From NCBI RefSeq assembly GCF_014641075.1, contig NZ_BMHP01000001.1:1-64000 (forward strand): a stretch of 64,000 nt of DNA. Direction: 5' to 3'. Origin of the DNA: Paenibacillus nasutitermitis. Its GTDB lineage: Bacteria > Bacillota > Bacilli > Paenibacillales > Paenibacillaceae. A program made the position numbers and the translations under genes. Below are positions 17,400 through 28,821 of the stretch, one piece after another. Numbering within the stretch: the stretch's first letter is position 1; the number at the start of each line of letters is the position of its first letter. Below the pieces are notes generated by a model. It made no database searches. It had not been told where the DNA came from and saw only the letters and a list, made by a program, of their open reading frames with translations.

Positions 17400-18133
17400 T
17401 GGAAACAAAACGTGAACCGCTGATCCGCATAGATGCTTTATCCAAGCAGTACAAAATGGGTGGAGAAACTGTTCATGCGCTTAGCGATATTACACTCCGT
17501 ATCGATCACGGTGATTTTATCGCGATTATCGGTCCTTCGGGATCCGGTAAATCGACGCTGATGAATGTCATCGGCTGCCTGGATGCCCCCACCTCAGGAA
17601 CCTATTGGCTGGATGGGGAGGAAGTAAGCCGGCTGCGCGAAAGCCGGCTCGCGGAAATCCGCAATCAGAAAATCGGTTTTATCTTCCAAGGCTTCAATCT
17701 GCTGAATAAGCTGTCTGCTCTTGAAAATGTGGAGCTCCCTCTTATCTATAGAGGTGTTCCTGGCAAGCTGCGCAAGGAGCAGGCTGTCGATGCGCTGCGC
17801 AAGGTCGGGCTTGAAGACCGCATTGGCCACAGGCCCAGTGAACTGTCGGGCGGGCAGCAGCAGCGGGTAGCGATAGCCAGGGCCCTTGCAGGCAACCCTC
17901 CAATCCTGCTTGCCGATGAACCGACCGGCGCGCTTGATACGCGTACGGGGGTAGAGGTCATGGCGCTTATGAAGAAGCTTAACCAAGAGGGCCATACGAT
18001 TGTTCTGATAACGCATGACTTGCAAATTTCCGAGCAGGCCAGACGGGTAGTCCGTATCCAGGATGGCCAAATCAGCGAGGAAGGCGGTGATTCGAGAAGT
18101 GAACGTCAGCCAAGCCTTCAAAATGGCCGTTAA
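17399..18133 (+). CDS. YknY/MacB-type ABC transporter ATP-binding protein
   Basis: A 244-aa LolD/MacB-type ATPase with Walker A 'GPSGSGKST', a Q-loop, signature '[16 protein letters not shown]', Walker B '[12 protein letters not shown]' and the H-loop 'LITHDL'. It powers the permease encoded next. Its start overlaps the adaptor stop by one base and its 3' end overlaps the permease gene, so the three are translationally coupled. Substrates of such exporters include peptides, antibiotics and envelope toxins; none can be assigned here. Confidence 0.92.
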   Translation: METKREPLIRIDALSKQYKMGGETVHALSDITLRIDHGDFIAIIGPSGSGKSTLMNVIGCLDAPTSGTYWLDGEEVSRLRESRLAEIRNQKIGFIFQGFNLLNKLSALENVELPLIYRGVPGKLRKEQAVDALRKVGLEDRIGHRPSELSGGQQQRVAIARALAGNPPILLADEPTGALDTRTGVEVMALMKKLNQEGHTIVLITHDLQISEQARRVVRIQDGQISEEGGDSRSERQPSLQNGR

Positions 18134-19271
18134 AAGCATTTTAGCCAACAAAATGAGATCTCTGCTGACCATGCTCGGAATCATTATCGGTGTGGCTGCC
18201 GTTATCGCGCTTGTCGGAGTCGGCCAGGGCACCACCAAATCGGTCACCGATCAGGTAGAAAGCCTGGGGACCAATTTGCTGACAGTCAACATAACGGGAC
18301 GCGGCTCGCAAACGACCATTGATTATAAAGAAGCGGAAGAGATGACCGACAAGCCTGATATCGAATTTGCCGCTCCTGTCAATCAATCCAACGGCAGCGG
18401 CAAGAATGGATCGGAGTCCGTTTCTGTCAGTGTGGTCGGAACGACGGCGGACTATCTCGATGTGAAGGAGTATGGATTGTCCGCAGGGCGGTTCGTCTCG
18501 CAAATCGATCTGGATTATTATCAGAAAATCGCGATTCTCGGCGCGACGACAGCGACTGACCTGTTCGGAACAGGAAATGCCGTCGGACAGTCTTTTCTGC
18601 TTAACGGGGTGCGTTACAAAGTAGTCGGCGTTCTGGCTGCCAAAGGAAGCTCGCTGAGCGGTTCCAATGACGAGGTCATTGTCATTCCTATCACAACCTC
18701 GGAACGCCTGTTCAAATCCAAGGGCGTAAAGACGATTAATGTCCAGGTCGCCTCGGCGGACAAGATGGACGCGGTGACAAAGGACCTTGAGGCGTCGCTG
18801 ACTAAAAAATTCCGCGGGGATACCAACAGTTACCGCGTCTTTAACCAGCAGGACCTGCTCGATTCATTCAGCAGCATCTCGGATACGCTGTCGATTGCCC
18901 TTGGGGGGGTGGCAGCCATATCGCTGCTGGTCGGGGGGATCGGCATCATGAATATCATGCTCGTATCCGTTACCGAGCGGACGCGGGAAATTGGCATCCG
19001 CAAAGCGATAGGCGCCAAGAAGAAGGATATTCTGATCCAGTTTCTCATTGAAGCTGTCGCTCTCAGCGGGCTTGGCGGTCTGCTTGGCGTGGGAATCGGC
19101 CTTGGAACCGCCCAGATTTTATCCAAAACGATGAGCATGACCGTTGTGGTTTCGATTCCGGTAATTGGGCTGGCATTTGGCTTCTCGGTCTTTATCGGGG
19201 TTGTCTTCGGACTGTTTCCGGCAAATAAAGCCTCCGGTCTGCGTCCCATCGAAGCTCTGCGATTCGAATAG
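18087..19271 (+). CDS. YknZ/MacB-type ABC transporter permease
   Basis: A 394-aa FtsX/MacB-fold permease: TM1 ('[20 protein letters not shown]'), a large extracytoplasmic MacB_PCD domain (about 45-260), then three C-terminal helices with the conserved '[19 protein letters not shown]' coupling-helix region. I placed the start at GTG 18087 (GAGG about 6 nt upstream); GTG 18099 is an alternative. It overlaps the ATPase gene by 47 nt. With that gene and the adaptor it forms a mechanotransmission-type exporter. Confidence 0.88.
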   Translation: MIREVNVSQAFKMAVKSILANKMRSLLTMLGIIIGVAAVIALVGVGQGTTKSVTDQVESLGTNLLTVNITGRGSQTTIDYKEAEEMTDKPDIEFAAPVNQSNGSGKNGSESVSVSVVGTTADYLDVKEYGLSAGRFVSQIDLDYYQKIAILGATTATDLFGTGNAVGQSFLLNGVRYKVVGVLAAKGSSLSGSNDEVIVIPITTSERLFKSKGVKTINVQVASADKMDAVTKDLEASLTKKFRGDTNSYRVFNQQDLLDSFSSISDTLSIALGGVAAISLLVGGIGIMNIMLVSVTERTREIGIRKAIGAKKKDILIQFLIEAVALSGLGGLLGVGIGLGTAQILSKTMSMTVVVSIPVIGLAFGFSVFIGVVFGLFPANKASGLRPIEALRFE

Positions 19272-19282
19272 TTCACCTTTAG

Positions 19283-19318
19283 CAAAGGGCTTGCCAGAAC
19301 GGGCAAGCCCTTTGTTGA
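19283..19318 (+). terminator. Terminator of the efflux operon
   Basis: A near-perfect 13-bp stem (CAAAGGGCTTGCC / GGGCAAGCCCTTTG) with a 5-nt loop lies 12 nt after the permease stop. The T-rich tail starts within the stem end and resumes 10 nt later. Confidence 0.78.
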
Positions 19319-19385
19319 TGCCTTTTTTCGATATTCCCTGCCGTATTATTGGATTTACTTGTGTCTGGAATATTCGATAAAGTAG

Positions 19386-22532
<3,147 letters not shown>

Positions 22533-22568
22533 TCGTAGGTGTTCCCGCAAAATTGCGATAACGAAAAC

Positions 22569-22612
22569 GAGCAGCCCCCGTACAAAGTTTCATGTACAGG
22601 GGCTGCTCATTT
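22569..22612 (+). terminator. Terminator after lacZ (possibly bidirectional)
   Basis: A strong stem (GAGCAGCCCC continuing to GTACA, pairing with TGTAC and GGGGCTGCTC) is followed by ATTTGAG on this strand and by GTTTTC on the other. It lies 37 nt after the lacZ stop. Confidence 0.72.
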
Positions 22613-22676
22613 GAGTAAAGAGTGTTATATAATAGCCTAGAAGTGTTTCCCACTACATAAGAGGAGGACAACAAAC

Positions 22677-22982
22677 ATGTATGAGCATTTGGTTTCATTT
22701 CAATTCAAGGATTCTATAACCCCGGAGCAGGAGAAGCAGCTGCTGGAAGCGCTTCTTGCCCTGAGAGAGCAAGTGCCCGGTATCGTTGAGCTTACGGCCG
22801 GCATGAATGTGACGGAAGAAACGGAGAATATCCATGGATATACGCTTGGCCTTCGTGTCACCTTTGACAGCCGGGAATCGCTGCAGCAATATGGCCCCCA
22901 CCCCAAGCACCAGCAATTTGTAAGTATGCTGGACGGCATAGTGGAAAAAGTGGTTGTCATTGATTATCCGGTTCAGAGGTGA
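22677..22982 (+). CDS. Dabb (stress-responsive A/B barrel) domain protein
   Basis: A 101-aa ferredoxin-like alpha/beta-barrel protein. Family hallmarks are the opening 'EHLVSFQFK' strand, the mid 'LRVTFDSRESLQQYGPHPKHQQF' and the closing 'VVVIDYPV'. Dabb proteins form dimers; some are enzymes or stress proteins, but most, including this one, have no defined role. GAGGAGG precedes the ATG. It stands alone, convergent with the lipoprotein gene at 23008 with only 25 nt between them. Confidence 0.88.
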   Translation: MYEHLVSFQFKDSITPEQEKQLLEALLALREQVPGIVELTAGMNVTEETENIHGYTLGLRVTFDSRESLQQYGPHPKHQQFVSMLDGIVEKVVVIDYPVQR

Positions 22983-23007
22983 CTACTCAGGTTTAGCACC
23001 GCTTGCA

Positions 23008-24054
23008 TCAGCCCAGAATAACCTTCTGTCCTTCATCGAGTCCTTTTGTAATCTCCACTTCAGCCGATGTCATCAGCCCTGTTTCCACATCCAGCTCCTT
23101 CACCCGCTCGCCGTCGATCACCTGAACGGTAGAGCGTCCGAGAAAAGTGCGCAGGCTTGATCGCGGAACAATGAGAATGTTGTCTTTCTTCTCAATAAAT
23201 AGCTTGATATCGACGTAATCGCCAATTTCAATCGTTGGCTTAGGCGAGTTGAAAGCAATGATTAAAGCTTTGGCATTTCGTTTCTGGAGGATGGGATCAT
23301 CACTTTTTGGAGCGGTGGCTGGGGTCTGGGCGACTTTTCCCTGATAGGTTTTATCCTTGTACTTTATGGTCACGTCAGTGTCCTTCTTGACGCCATTTAT
23401 ATTTTTGACATCGGTAGATTCGTAAATAAGCTCAATGGCATCGGGATTAGCGATGGTGGCGATCGTCTGGAAAGCCGTTACGCCCTCACCCGGGTTGGGT
23501 ACCGAAAGGTAAGTGATTTTACCGCTTACAGGCGCAAGGAGCAAGGATTTGTTGTACTCCTTCTCAAGTGAAGCAAGAATAAGCTGCTCCCGGTCAAGAT
23601 CAATCTGAGCGAGGCGGGAATCCTTCGGGCTTGAACCGGTTTTGACAGCACCCGAGTAGATAATCTGCTTCTGCTCCACAGTCAGCTTCTGCAGCTTGAT
23701 GCGGGTCTGAAGATCACCTGTATCAAGCTCCGCTATGGGGGAGCCTGCTGTTATCAGTTCGCCGGTCTGAACAAACAGCTTTTTAATTTGACCGCCGGAC
23801 TCCGGGAATGAGACAGATGTATTGCTGCTGGAGAGCGCGCTTGCGGTTGTGGACAGATATTTTTCGATGCTTCCTTTCTTGACAAGAGCAGTTTCATGGT
23901 TGGTTTGTTTCTTCACCTGAACGGGAGGCTGAAGAGTCTCTTCCTCATCGGGAAGCAGGGAGCAGCCGCTCAATAAAGAAGCCGCCAGACAGACATATGA
24001 GGCTAAGCGCATCCAGGAGAGCGCCTTATATCGGGACATTTGAATTATCGGCAA
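23008..24054 (-). CDS. HlyD-like adaptor lipoprotein without a partner transporter
   Basis: A 348-aa lipoprotein with lipobox LLSGC (C31) and a membrane-fusion fold: barrel-sandwich half-motifs ('GGQIKKLFVQTGELITAGSPI' and 'LLLAPVSGKITYLSVPNPGEG') flanking a short hairpin, then beta-barrel domains ending 'GLDEGQKVILG'. Such adaptors normally work with ABC or RND permeases, but none is next to this gene. The start is TTG at 24054 with a consensus AGGAGG 8 nt upstream; the downstream ATG 24039 has no site. Confidence 0.85.
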   Translation of the reverse strand: MPIIQMSRYKALSWMRLASYVCLAASLLSGCSLLPDEEETLQPPVQVKKQTNHETALVKKGSIEKYLSTTASALSSSNTSVSFPESGGQIKKLFVQTGELITAGSPIAELDTGDLQTRIKLQKLTVEQKQIIYSGAVKTGSSPKDSRLAQIDLDREQLILASLEKEYNKSLLLAPVSGKITYLSVPNPGEGVTAFQTIATIANPDAIELIYESTDVKNINGVKKDTDVTIKYKDKTYQGKVAQTPATAPKSDDPILQKRNAKALIIAFNSPKPTIEIGDYVDIKLFIEKKDNILIVPRSSLRTFLGRSTVQVIDGERVKELDVETGLMTSAEVEITKGLDEGQKVILG

Positions 24055-24329
24055 TGGAGATTCCTCCTATGATCTAAGCTAATTCTACTCAAAGTTTAAC
24101 GACCTTACCGGTTTGTGTCAACGTTTTCATTTCCAGATATTAGCGGGAACTGTTTGGACCTTATTGAATGTATAGGTTTCACTTTTATAAGTTTCTATAA
24201 TGTCAAAGGGAAGAAACTAATTTTGTCGTCAGAGGATGGCACAGCCGTTTCTTCTTGAATTGCCCGGGAAATATATCCAGTCTGAAAATGGATCTTTCTG
24301 CAGTAAGAGGGTGAAAGGCGGTTAATCAA
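24055..24329. other. Divergent intergenic region
   Basis: The 275 bp between the adaptor lipoprotein and the MFS gene hold no gene. TATAAT at 24196-24201 could serve as a -10 for the MFS gene, but I see no good -35 at 17 bp. No operator or riboswitch is recognised. Confidence 0.45.
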
Positions 24330-25565
24330 TTGTCAACGACTTCGCAAGTGCGCACAAACGCAGTTCAAACGGGCACCTTATATGCTATTTTGTTTGCCAT
24401 CAGCTCCGTTCATATGTTAAACGATACGATGCAGGCTGTGGTATCGGCCTTATTTCCAATTTTGCAAAAATCGCTCGAGCTGTCTTATGGACAGATAGGC
24501 TGGATCGCTTTTACACTAAATATGACATCATCCGTGATGCAGCCGCTGGTCGGATTTATTTCGGATAAGAAGCCTGCGCCGTGGATGCTGCCGGCCGGCA
24601 TGGGCATGAGCCTGATTGGAATGGCAGGCCTCGCATATGCGCCTAGTTTTTGGCTTGTGCTGCTGGCCGTTGTTTTTGTCGGGCTTGGCTCTGCAGTTTT
24701 TCATCCGGAGGGTTCGAGGGTGGTATTCTTCGCAGCTGGAGGACGGCGCGGGCTTGCTCAATCCATCTACCAGGTCGGGGGCAATACTGGCAGCTCGTTG
24801 GCTCCGCTCATGACAATTTTTATTTTCGTTCCGCTTGGACAACGAGGCGCGGTGTGGGGGACGCTGCTTGCAGGGGCGGCTATTATTATCCTGCTGAAAG
24901 TCGTGCCCTGGTATAAAAAGCAGCTGACGCTTTATGGCAAACCTGTCAAACGGGCTGTGAACAAGGTAATGAATGCGGAAGACAAACGGGAGCGTTCCGT
25001 TGTAGCAGCGGCGCTCTCCATCCTGGTCCTGCTCGTTTTTGCGAGATCCTGGTATGTCAGCGGTATTTCGACATTTTACCAGTTTTATGTGGAGAACAGT
25101 TACGGGCTTTCCATTCGGGCGGCGCAGGTTCCCATCTTTCTGTTTATGGCCGCAGGCGTTTTGGGTACCTTCTTCGGAGGTGTAATGGCGGACAGGATCG
25201 GACGCAGGAAAATGATTTTATTGTCCATCGGCGGTTCTGCGCCATTTGCATTGCTGCTCCCTCATTTAGCTCTTGGCTGGGTGTATCCGATTGCGTTCGT
25301 ATTGGGTTTTATCCTCATGTCGGGCTTCTCGGTAACCGTTGTATATGCACAGGAGCTTCTGCCGGGCAAAGTCGGCATGGCTTCGGGGCTGATCACGGGC
25401 TTTGCCTTCGGGATGGGGGCACTTGGAGCGGTTGTGCTTGGGAAAGCGGCGGAAGTATGGGGACTGGCGAACGTCATGATGTACTCCAGCGTGCTGCCGC
25501 TGATCGGACTTCTTGCTATTCTGCTGCCCCCCGACCGGCGGGATGACATGCCGGCTAAAAGGTAG
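24330..25565 (+). CDS. MFS transporter, fosmidomycin-resistance (Fsr) type
   Basis: A 411-aa twelve-helix major facilitator. 'SSVHMLNDTMQAVVSALFPI' in helix 1, the 'DKKPAPW' loop and 'GLGSAVFHPEGSRVVFFAAG' in helix 4 match the Fsr group of drug/proton antiporters; 'GGVMADRIGRRK' is the loop 8-9 MFS motif. It probably exports small toxic compounds, but the substrate is unproven. The start is TTG 24330, with AAAGGCGG 8 nt upstream. It is followed after 93 nt by a glycerate kinase gene with its own ribosome site. Confidence 0.85.
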   Translation: MSTTSQVRTNAVQTGTLYAILFAISSVHMLNDTMQAVVSALFPILQKSLELSYGQIGWIAFTLNMTSSVMQPLVGFISDKKPAPWMLPAGMGMSLIGMAGLAYAPSFWLVLLAVVFVGLGSAVFHPEGSRVVFFAAGGRRGLAQSIYQVGGNTGSSLAPLMTIFIFVPLGQRGAVWGTLLAGAAIIILLKVVPWYKKQLTLYGKPVKRAVNKVMNAEDKRERSVVAAALSILVLLVFARSWYVSGISTFYQFYVENSYGLSIRAAQVPIFLFMAAGVLGTFFGGVMADRIGRRKMILLSIGGSAPFALLLPHLALGWVYPIAFVLGFILMSGFSVTVVYAQELLPGKVGMASGLITGFAFGMGALGAVVLGKAAEVWGLANVMMYSSVLPLIGLLAILLPPDRRDDMPAKR

Positions 25566-25658
25566 TGATTGTAATGGCGCATAGGAGAAAGCGGGATTTC
25601 ACCGTCAATGTGTGATGGGCGGCTTTACGTTGCAAGACCGATAGAAAGGGGATAGGTT

Positions 25659-26840
25659 ATGGAAGTTTCAGGACAAAATCGATCCTGCGGAACGTTCAAG
25701 GTTGTAATAGCTCCGGATTCATTTAAGGGGAGTTTGAGCAGCATTGAGGTTGCCAAAGCCATGGGCGAGGGGGTTAGGCGCGCTGCCCCCCATGCCGATG
25801 TTGTATTCTTCCCTGTCGCTGATGGCGGGGAAGGGACAATCGAGGCTCTGCTGGCTTCCGCTGCAGGGGAGCTTCACAGCTTGAAGGCTGCCGGCCCGCT
25901 TGGCCATCCCGTAGATGCTTCTTATGCGATGCTTGCCGATGGCATGGCTGTAATTGAGATGGCGGCAGCATCAGGACTGCCGCTGCTTGAAACATCCGAA
26001 CGTGATGCGCTGGCGGCTACGACTTTCGGAACAGGGGAGCTCATTCGCCATGCTCTGGATCAGGGCAGCCGCCGGATCATGATAACGCTTGGTGGCAGTG
26101 CAACGACCGATGGCGGCATGGGCATGGCGCAAGCATTAGGTTTCCGCTTTCTGGACGATGCGGGAACCGAGCTAGGGTTTGGCGGAGGCGAGCTGGAGCG
26201 GCTGGCCGCCATTGACGCTTCTGCTGCGGATGCCCGGCTTGCGGAAACGGAGGTAACGGTATGCTGTGACGTTACCAATCCGCTGTATGGCGAGCAGGGC
26301 GCGGCGCATGTATTCGCGCCTCAAAAAGGCGCGGATGCGGCCGCGGTTGAACGGCTTGACCGCGGCTTGCGCCGTTTCGCTTCCGTGCTGCACAGCTCGA
26401 TCGGCGCGCAGGTGGATCTCCTGCCAGGGGGCGGAGCGGCAGGTGGCATGGGCGCAGGCTGCGCGGCACTGCTTGGCGCCGCGCTGCGCCCGGGTTTCTC
26501 CCTCATTGCCGGGATTACCGGCCTTGAGGAGATTATTGCGGGCGCGGACCTCGTCCTGACCGGCGAGGGCCGTACCGACGGCCAGACCGCCGGCGGCAAA
26601 GCGCCAGCCGGTGTTGCCGGCCTTGCCCGCAAGCACGGAGTGCCCGCCATATGCATCTCCGGCGGGCTCGGCCCCGGTGTCGACGCCTTATATGCGCAAG
26701 GCGTCACCGCGCTGCTGAGCATCGTCGACGGCCCGATGGGCCTGGAAGATGCGCTTGCCGGCGCACGGCCGCTGCTGGCGCGCGCGGCCGAGAACGCTGC
26801 GCGGATCTACCTGGCAGGCGCGGCAGGCAGGCGCGGTTAA
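25659..26840 (+). CDS. Glycerate kinase (GlxK/GarK type)
   Basis: A 393-aa kinase that phosphorylates D-glycerate, giving 2-phosphoglycerate in this family. Motifs: 'VIAPDSFKGSLSS' (12-30), 'VADGGEGT' near residue 52, 'TLGGSATTDGGMG' in the middle, 'LPGGGAAGGMGAG' and 'LTGEGRTDGQTAGGKAP' in the second half. The 3' half is markedly richer in G+C than its neighbours. AAAGGGGAT lies 7 nt before the ATG. It is directly followed by the 111-bp palindromic repeats. Confidence 0.92.
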   Translation: MEVSGQNRSCGTFKVVIAPDSFKGSLSSIEVAKAMGEGVRRAAPHADVVFFPVADGGEGTIEALLASAAGELHSLKAAGPLGHPVDASYAMLADGMAVIEMAAASGLPLLETSERDALAATTFGTGELIRHALDQGSRRIMITLGGSATTDGGMGMAQALGFRFLDDAGTELGFGGGELERLAAIDASAADARLAETEVTVCCDVTNPLYGEQGAAHVFAPQKGADAAAVERLDRGLRRFASVLHSSIGAQVDLLPGGGAAGGMGAGCAALLGAALRPGFSLIAGITGLEEIIAGADLVLTGEGRTDGQTAGGKAPAGVAGLARKHGVPAICISGGLGPGVDALYAQGVTALLSIVDGPMGLEDALAGARPLLARAAENAARIYLAGAAGRRG

Positions 26841-26859
26841 TGCGCGCAGGCCGAGAATC

Positions 26860-27090
26860 GCTGCAGGCTAAATTAGCCGCAACAGCGAATATGATGGGAG
26901 CTGTAGCAAGGATTTTCCTTGCTACAGCAGTACCATCGGGCAAAATGCCGCTGCAGCAAGGTTTTTCCGTGCTGCAGGCCAAATGAGCTGCAACAGCGAA
27001 TATGATGGGAGCTGAAGCAAGGATTTTCCTTGCTACAGCAGTACCATCGCGTAAAGTGCCGCTGCAGCAAGGTTTTTCCGTGCTGCAGGC
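26860..27090. repeat. Two 111-bp tandem repeats made of paired hairpins
   Basis: Copy 1 is 26860-26970, copy 2 is 26971-27081, and a third copy begins at 27082 but stops after 9 bases. Each copy has two inverted repeats. In copy 1, hairpin A (26900-26928) has perfect 13-bp arms (GCTGTAGCAAGGA) around TTT; hairpin B (26951-26977) has CTGCAGCA/TGCTGCAG arms. In copy 2, A is at 27011-27039 with one mismatch and B at 27062-27088. The period is a multiple of three, so shadow frames stay open, but I see no gene. Confidence 0.88.
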
Positions 27091-27267
27091 ACACCGCGTC
27101 TTTTCGGCATGTTGCAATCCTTAGGGGGGGGAGGCGTTTTCGGCCGGATTCATTATGTATTAGCTGCTGGTTGTGAATGTTTCATTCCTGACCCTTGAAC
27201 AAACCCTCGGTTTGATCGTATACTACACATAGCTGGACCCAATCGAATTAAAGGAGCGTGGAGTTTC

Positions 27268-27444
27268 ATGAGCAAGAGCGCTGCAAGGAAGAAAATGGAG
27301 AAGCGGATACAACAAGGTGTGTTGGACCCGAGAATAGAACGGGGAAGTTGGCATGGAGTCAAGCCGGTCACGAAGATCAAGCCGGATAAACGGAAATACG
27401 CATTTGCGAAAAATGACGATGATCGAGTCTTTAAGGCGGCTTAA
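27268..27444 (+). CDS. 58-aa basic small protein (hypothetical)
   Basis: A small, highly basic protein (starts MSKSAARKKMEKRIQQG, contains 'HGVKPVTKIKPDKRKYAFAK', ends 'DDDRVFKAA'). No signal peptide or membrane segment; the charge suggests nucleic-acid or ribosome contact, but that is inference. An AAAGGAG site lies upstream of the ATG. It has a clean coding look and is preceded by its own intergenic region. The last ten or so codons and the stop lie inside the terminator hairpin, so its 3' end is constrained by RNA structure. Confidence 0.7.
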   Translation: MSKSAARKKMEKRIQQGVLDPRIERGSWHGVKPVTKIKPDKRKYAFAKNDDDRVFKAA

Positions 27445-27468
27445 AGAATGGATCATCGTCATTTTTTT
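27409..27468 (+). terminator. 58-nt palindrome acting as terminator, overlapping the gene end
   Basis: Outer arms of 16 nt (27409-27424 and 27451-27466; core ATGACGATGATC) and inner arms TCTTTAAG/CTTAAAGA pair exactly, separated only by GAG/ATG and a GCGG loop. The outer arm ends in a T run on this strand and, by symmetry, in T's on the other. It should terminate the 58-aa gene and could act in both directions. Confidence 0.85.
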
Positions 27469-27506
27469 CACATTAACCCCACTTCTTCTGGAAAGGATGA
27501 GACACC

Positions 27507-28505
27507 GTGAAGGTAAATACAAATGTAAGCGCTGCACCCTTAAGGAGGTACGAACCCGATTACATCCACCCCACGCCTGTGCTTGAGCACGGTGACAGAA
27601 TGGATAGTAACGGAGCAAGGGAGATTTTTCTTTTTGAACATGAAGGGTTATTTTATATGCATTATGACGGGAATGGCGAGAAAAGCTGGAGCTGCTGTCA
27701 AGCGGTTTCGAAGGATCTGATTCACTGGGAGAAGCGTGGCGAGCAGCTGGAGCCAGGTCTTGCGGGGGAAGTGGACCATGGTGGGGCATGTTATGGCCCG
27801 ACCTTCTGTTTCGAAGGCAAATGGTATCTCTATTATGTATCGGTTGAAAATACATCCGGAGCTCCCTTTTACATTCCGGCGCTTCCTTACCGGACAGGCC
27901 TTGCCGTAGCGGATCAGCCGGAAGGGCCATGGACGAAGGTGTCCACGGACTTATTCACCCTTGGCGGAGTAGGCAGCTGGAATGAAGGCTGCATCTGTGC
28001 GCCGTATATTATCCATCAGGACGGCAAATACCTGGCTTTCTACAGCGCAAGCACGACAGGGCCGGACTATTACCGGACGATAGGGCTAGCGGTATCGGAT
28101 TCGCCAAGCGGTCCATGGGAACTGTCGCCGGAGCCGCTGCTTCCGCTGGAGGAGCAGCTTGAGAACGCAAGCTTATATTTTGAACCGGCATGCGCGCTTT
28201 GGTTTATGTTTGTCAATCATGTAGGGCGCGATGAGAAGGGTCAGGAATTTACCGAAGCGGTCTGGGTTTATTGGAGTCCCAGCCTTTCGGAGTGGAATGC
28301 GGAAGATAAAGCGGTTGTGCTGGATGCTTCCAATATCCCATGGGTAACGCAGGCAGTGGGGCTGCCTTCCTGTCTGATAGCGGATGGCAAGCTGTGGCTC
28401 GGCTTCGATGCCTGCAAAGAACCTGTCAATGCAATTAATCGGGGGAACGCTCATCGGGATCTGGGAATGGCCCGCTTTGATTTGCCGCTGCGTCCGCCGG
28501 AGTAA
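27507..28505 (+). CDS. Five-bladed beta-propeller glycosidase (GH43-like)
   Basis: A 332-aa cytosolic protein (no signal peptide) with the five-bladed propeller pattern of clan GH-F/GH43, GH32 and related families: repeated 'W..y'/'Y.YY' blade signatures ('GLFYMHYDGNGEKSW', 'GKWYLYYVSVENTSG', 'KYLAFYSASTTGPDYY') and 'SKDLIHWEKRG'. It probably acts on arabino- or xylo-type glycans or a related small sugar; the substrate is not readable. The start is GTG 27507 with GAAAGGA 9 nt upstream. It is a single gene. Confidence 0.75.
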   Translation: MKVNTNVSAAPLRRYEPDYIHPTPVLEHGDRMDSNGAREIFLFEHEGLFYMHYDGNGEKSWSCCQAVSKDLIHWEKRGEQLEPGLAGEVDHGGACYGPTFCFEGKWYLYYVSVENTSGAPFYIPALPYRTGLAVADQPEGPWTKVSTDLFTLGGVGSWNEGCICAPYIIHQDGKYLAFYSASTTGPDYYRTIGLAVSDSPSGPWELSPEPLLPLEEQLENASLYFEPACALWFMFVNHVGRDEKGQEFTEAVWVYWSPSLSEWNAEDKAVVLDASNIPWVTQAVGLPSCLIADGKLWLGFDACKEPVNAINRGNAHRDLGMARFDLPLRPPE

Positions 28506-28821
28506 GCTTATTTCTTAACAAAAGCTTCGTTTATGGTTGATTTATGCTCAAAAAAAGAGCTATACTTTCAAATTTTCCTTCCTCCTCAGTTTTGACTCAA
28601 AGGCAAGAACTGCAGGATAGGCGATAATAGATGTATCCCGGACCGGCTTCTGGCGCGCTCAAGGTGGGAATGTAAAAAATTTCCCGGGACAAAATAGATA
28701 TTCAACCCGACACCCGTATATTTCGAAAAAAGGGCACGGTCAAGTTCGCCAATCGCGCGAAATTGCCGTGCCTCCCTGTCATGGATAAACAACTCTGCTT
28801 GTCTTGAGGTTCTGCCTTCTG
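28506..28821. other. Intergenic region between convergent genes
   Basis: 316 bp with no gene. It holds the reverse-strand terminator at 28725-28771 and a GCTC-A7-GAGC element near 28540 that may end the glycosidase transcript. A reverse-strand frame at 28586-28873 has no ribosome site and no protein-like composition. Confidence 0.5.
28725..28771 (-). terminator. Rho-independent terminator of the lactonase gene
   Basis: On the reverse strand, GCACGG (28766-28771) pairs with CCGTGC (28734-28739), with an inner TTCGC/GCGAA stem, followed by CCTTTTTTC. Confidence 0.75.

Noticed and set aside
26860-27090. CRISPR-like array
   Set aside because: Only two copies plus 9 bases, with a 111-bp unit that is repeated whole. 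There are no short repeats separated by unique spacers and no cas genes.
26651-27117. Open frames on both strands across the 111-bp repeats (Cys-rich 37-residue repeats)
   Set aside because: They stay open only because the period is a multiple of three; no ribosome site, and they overlap glycerate kinase.
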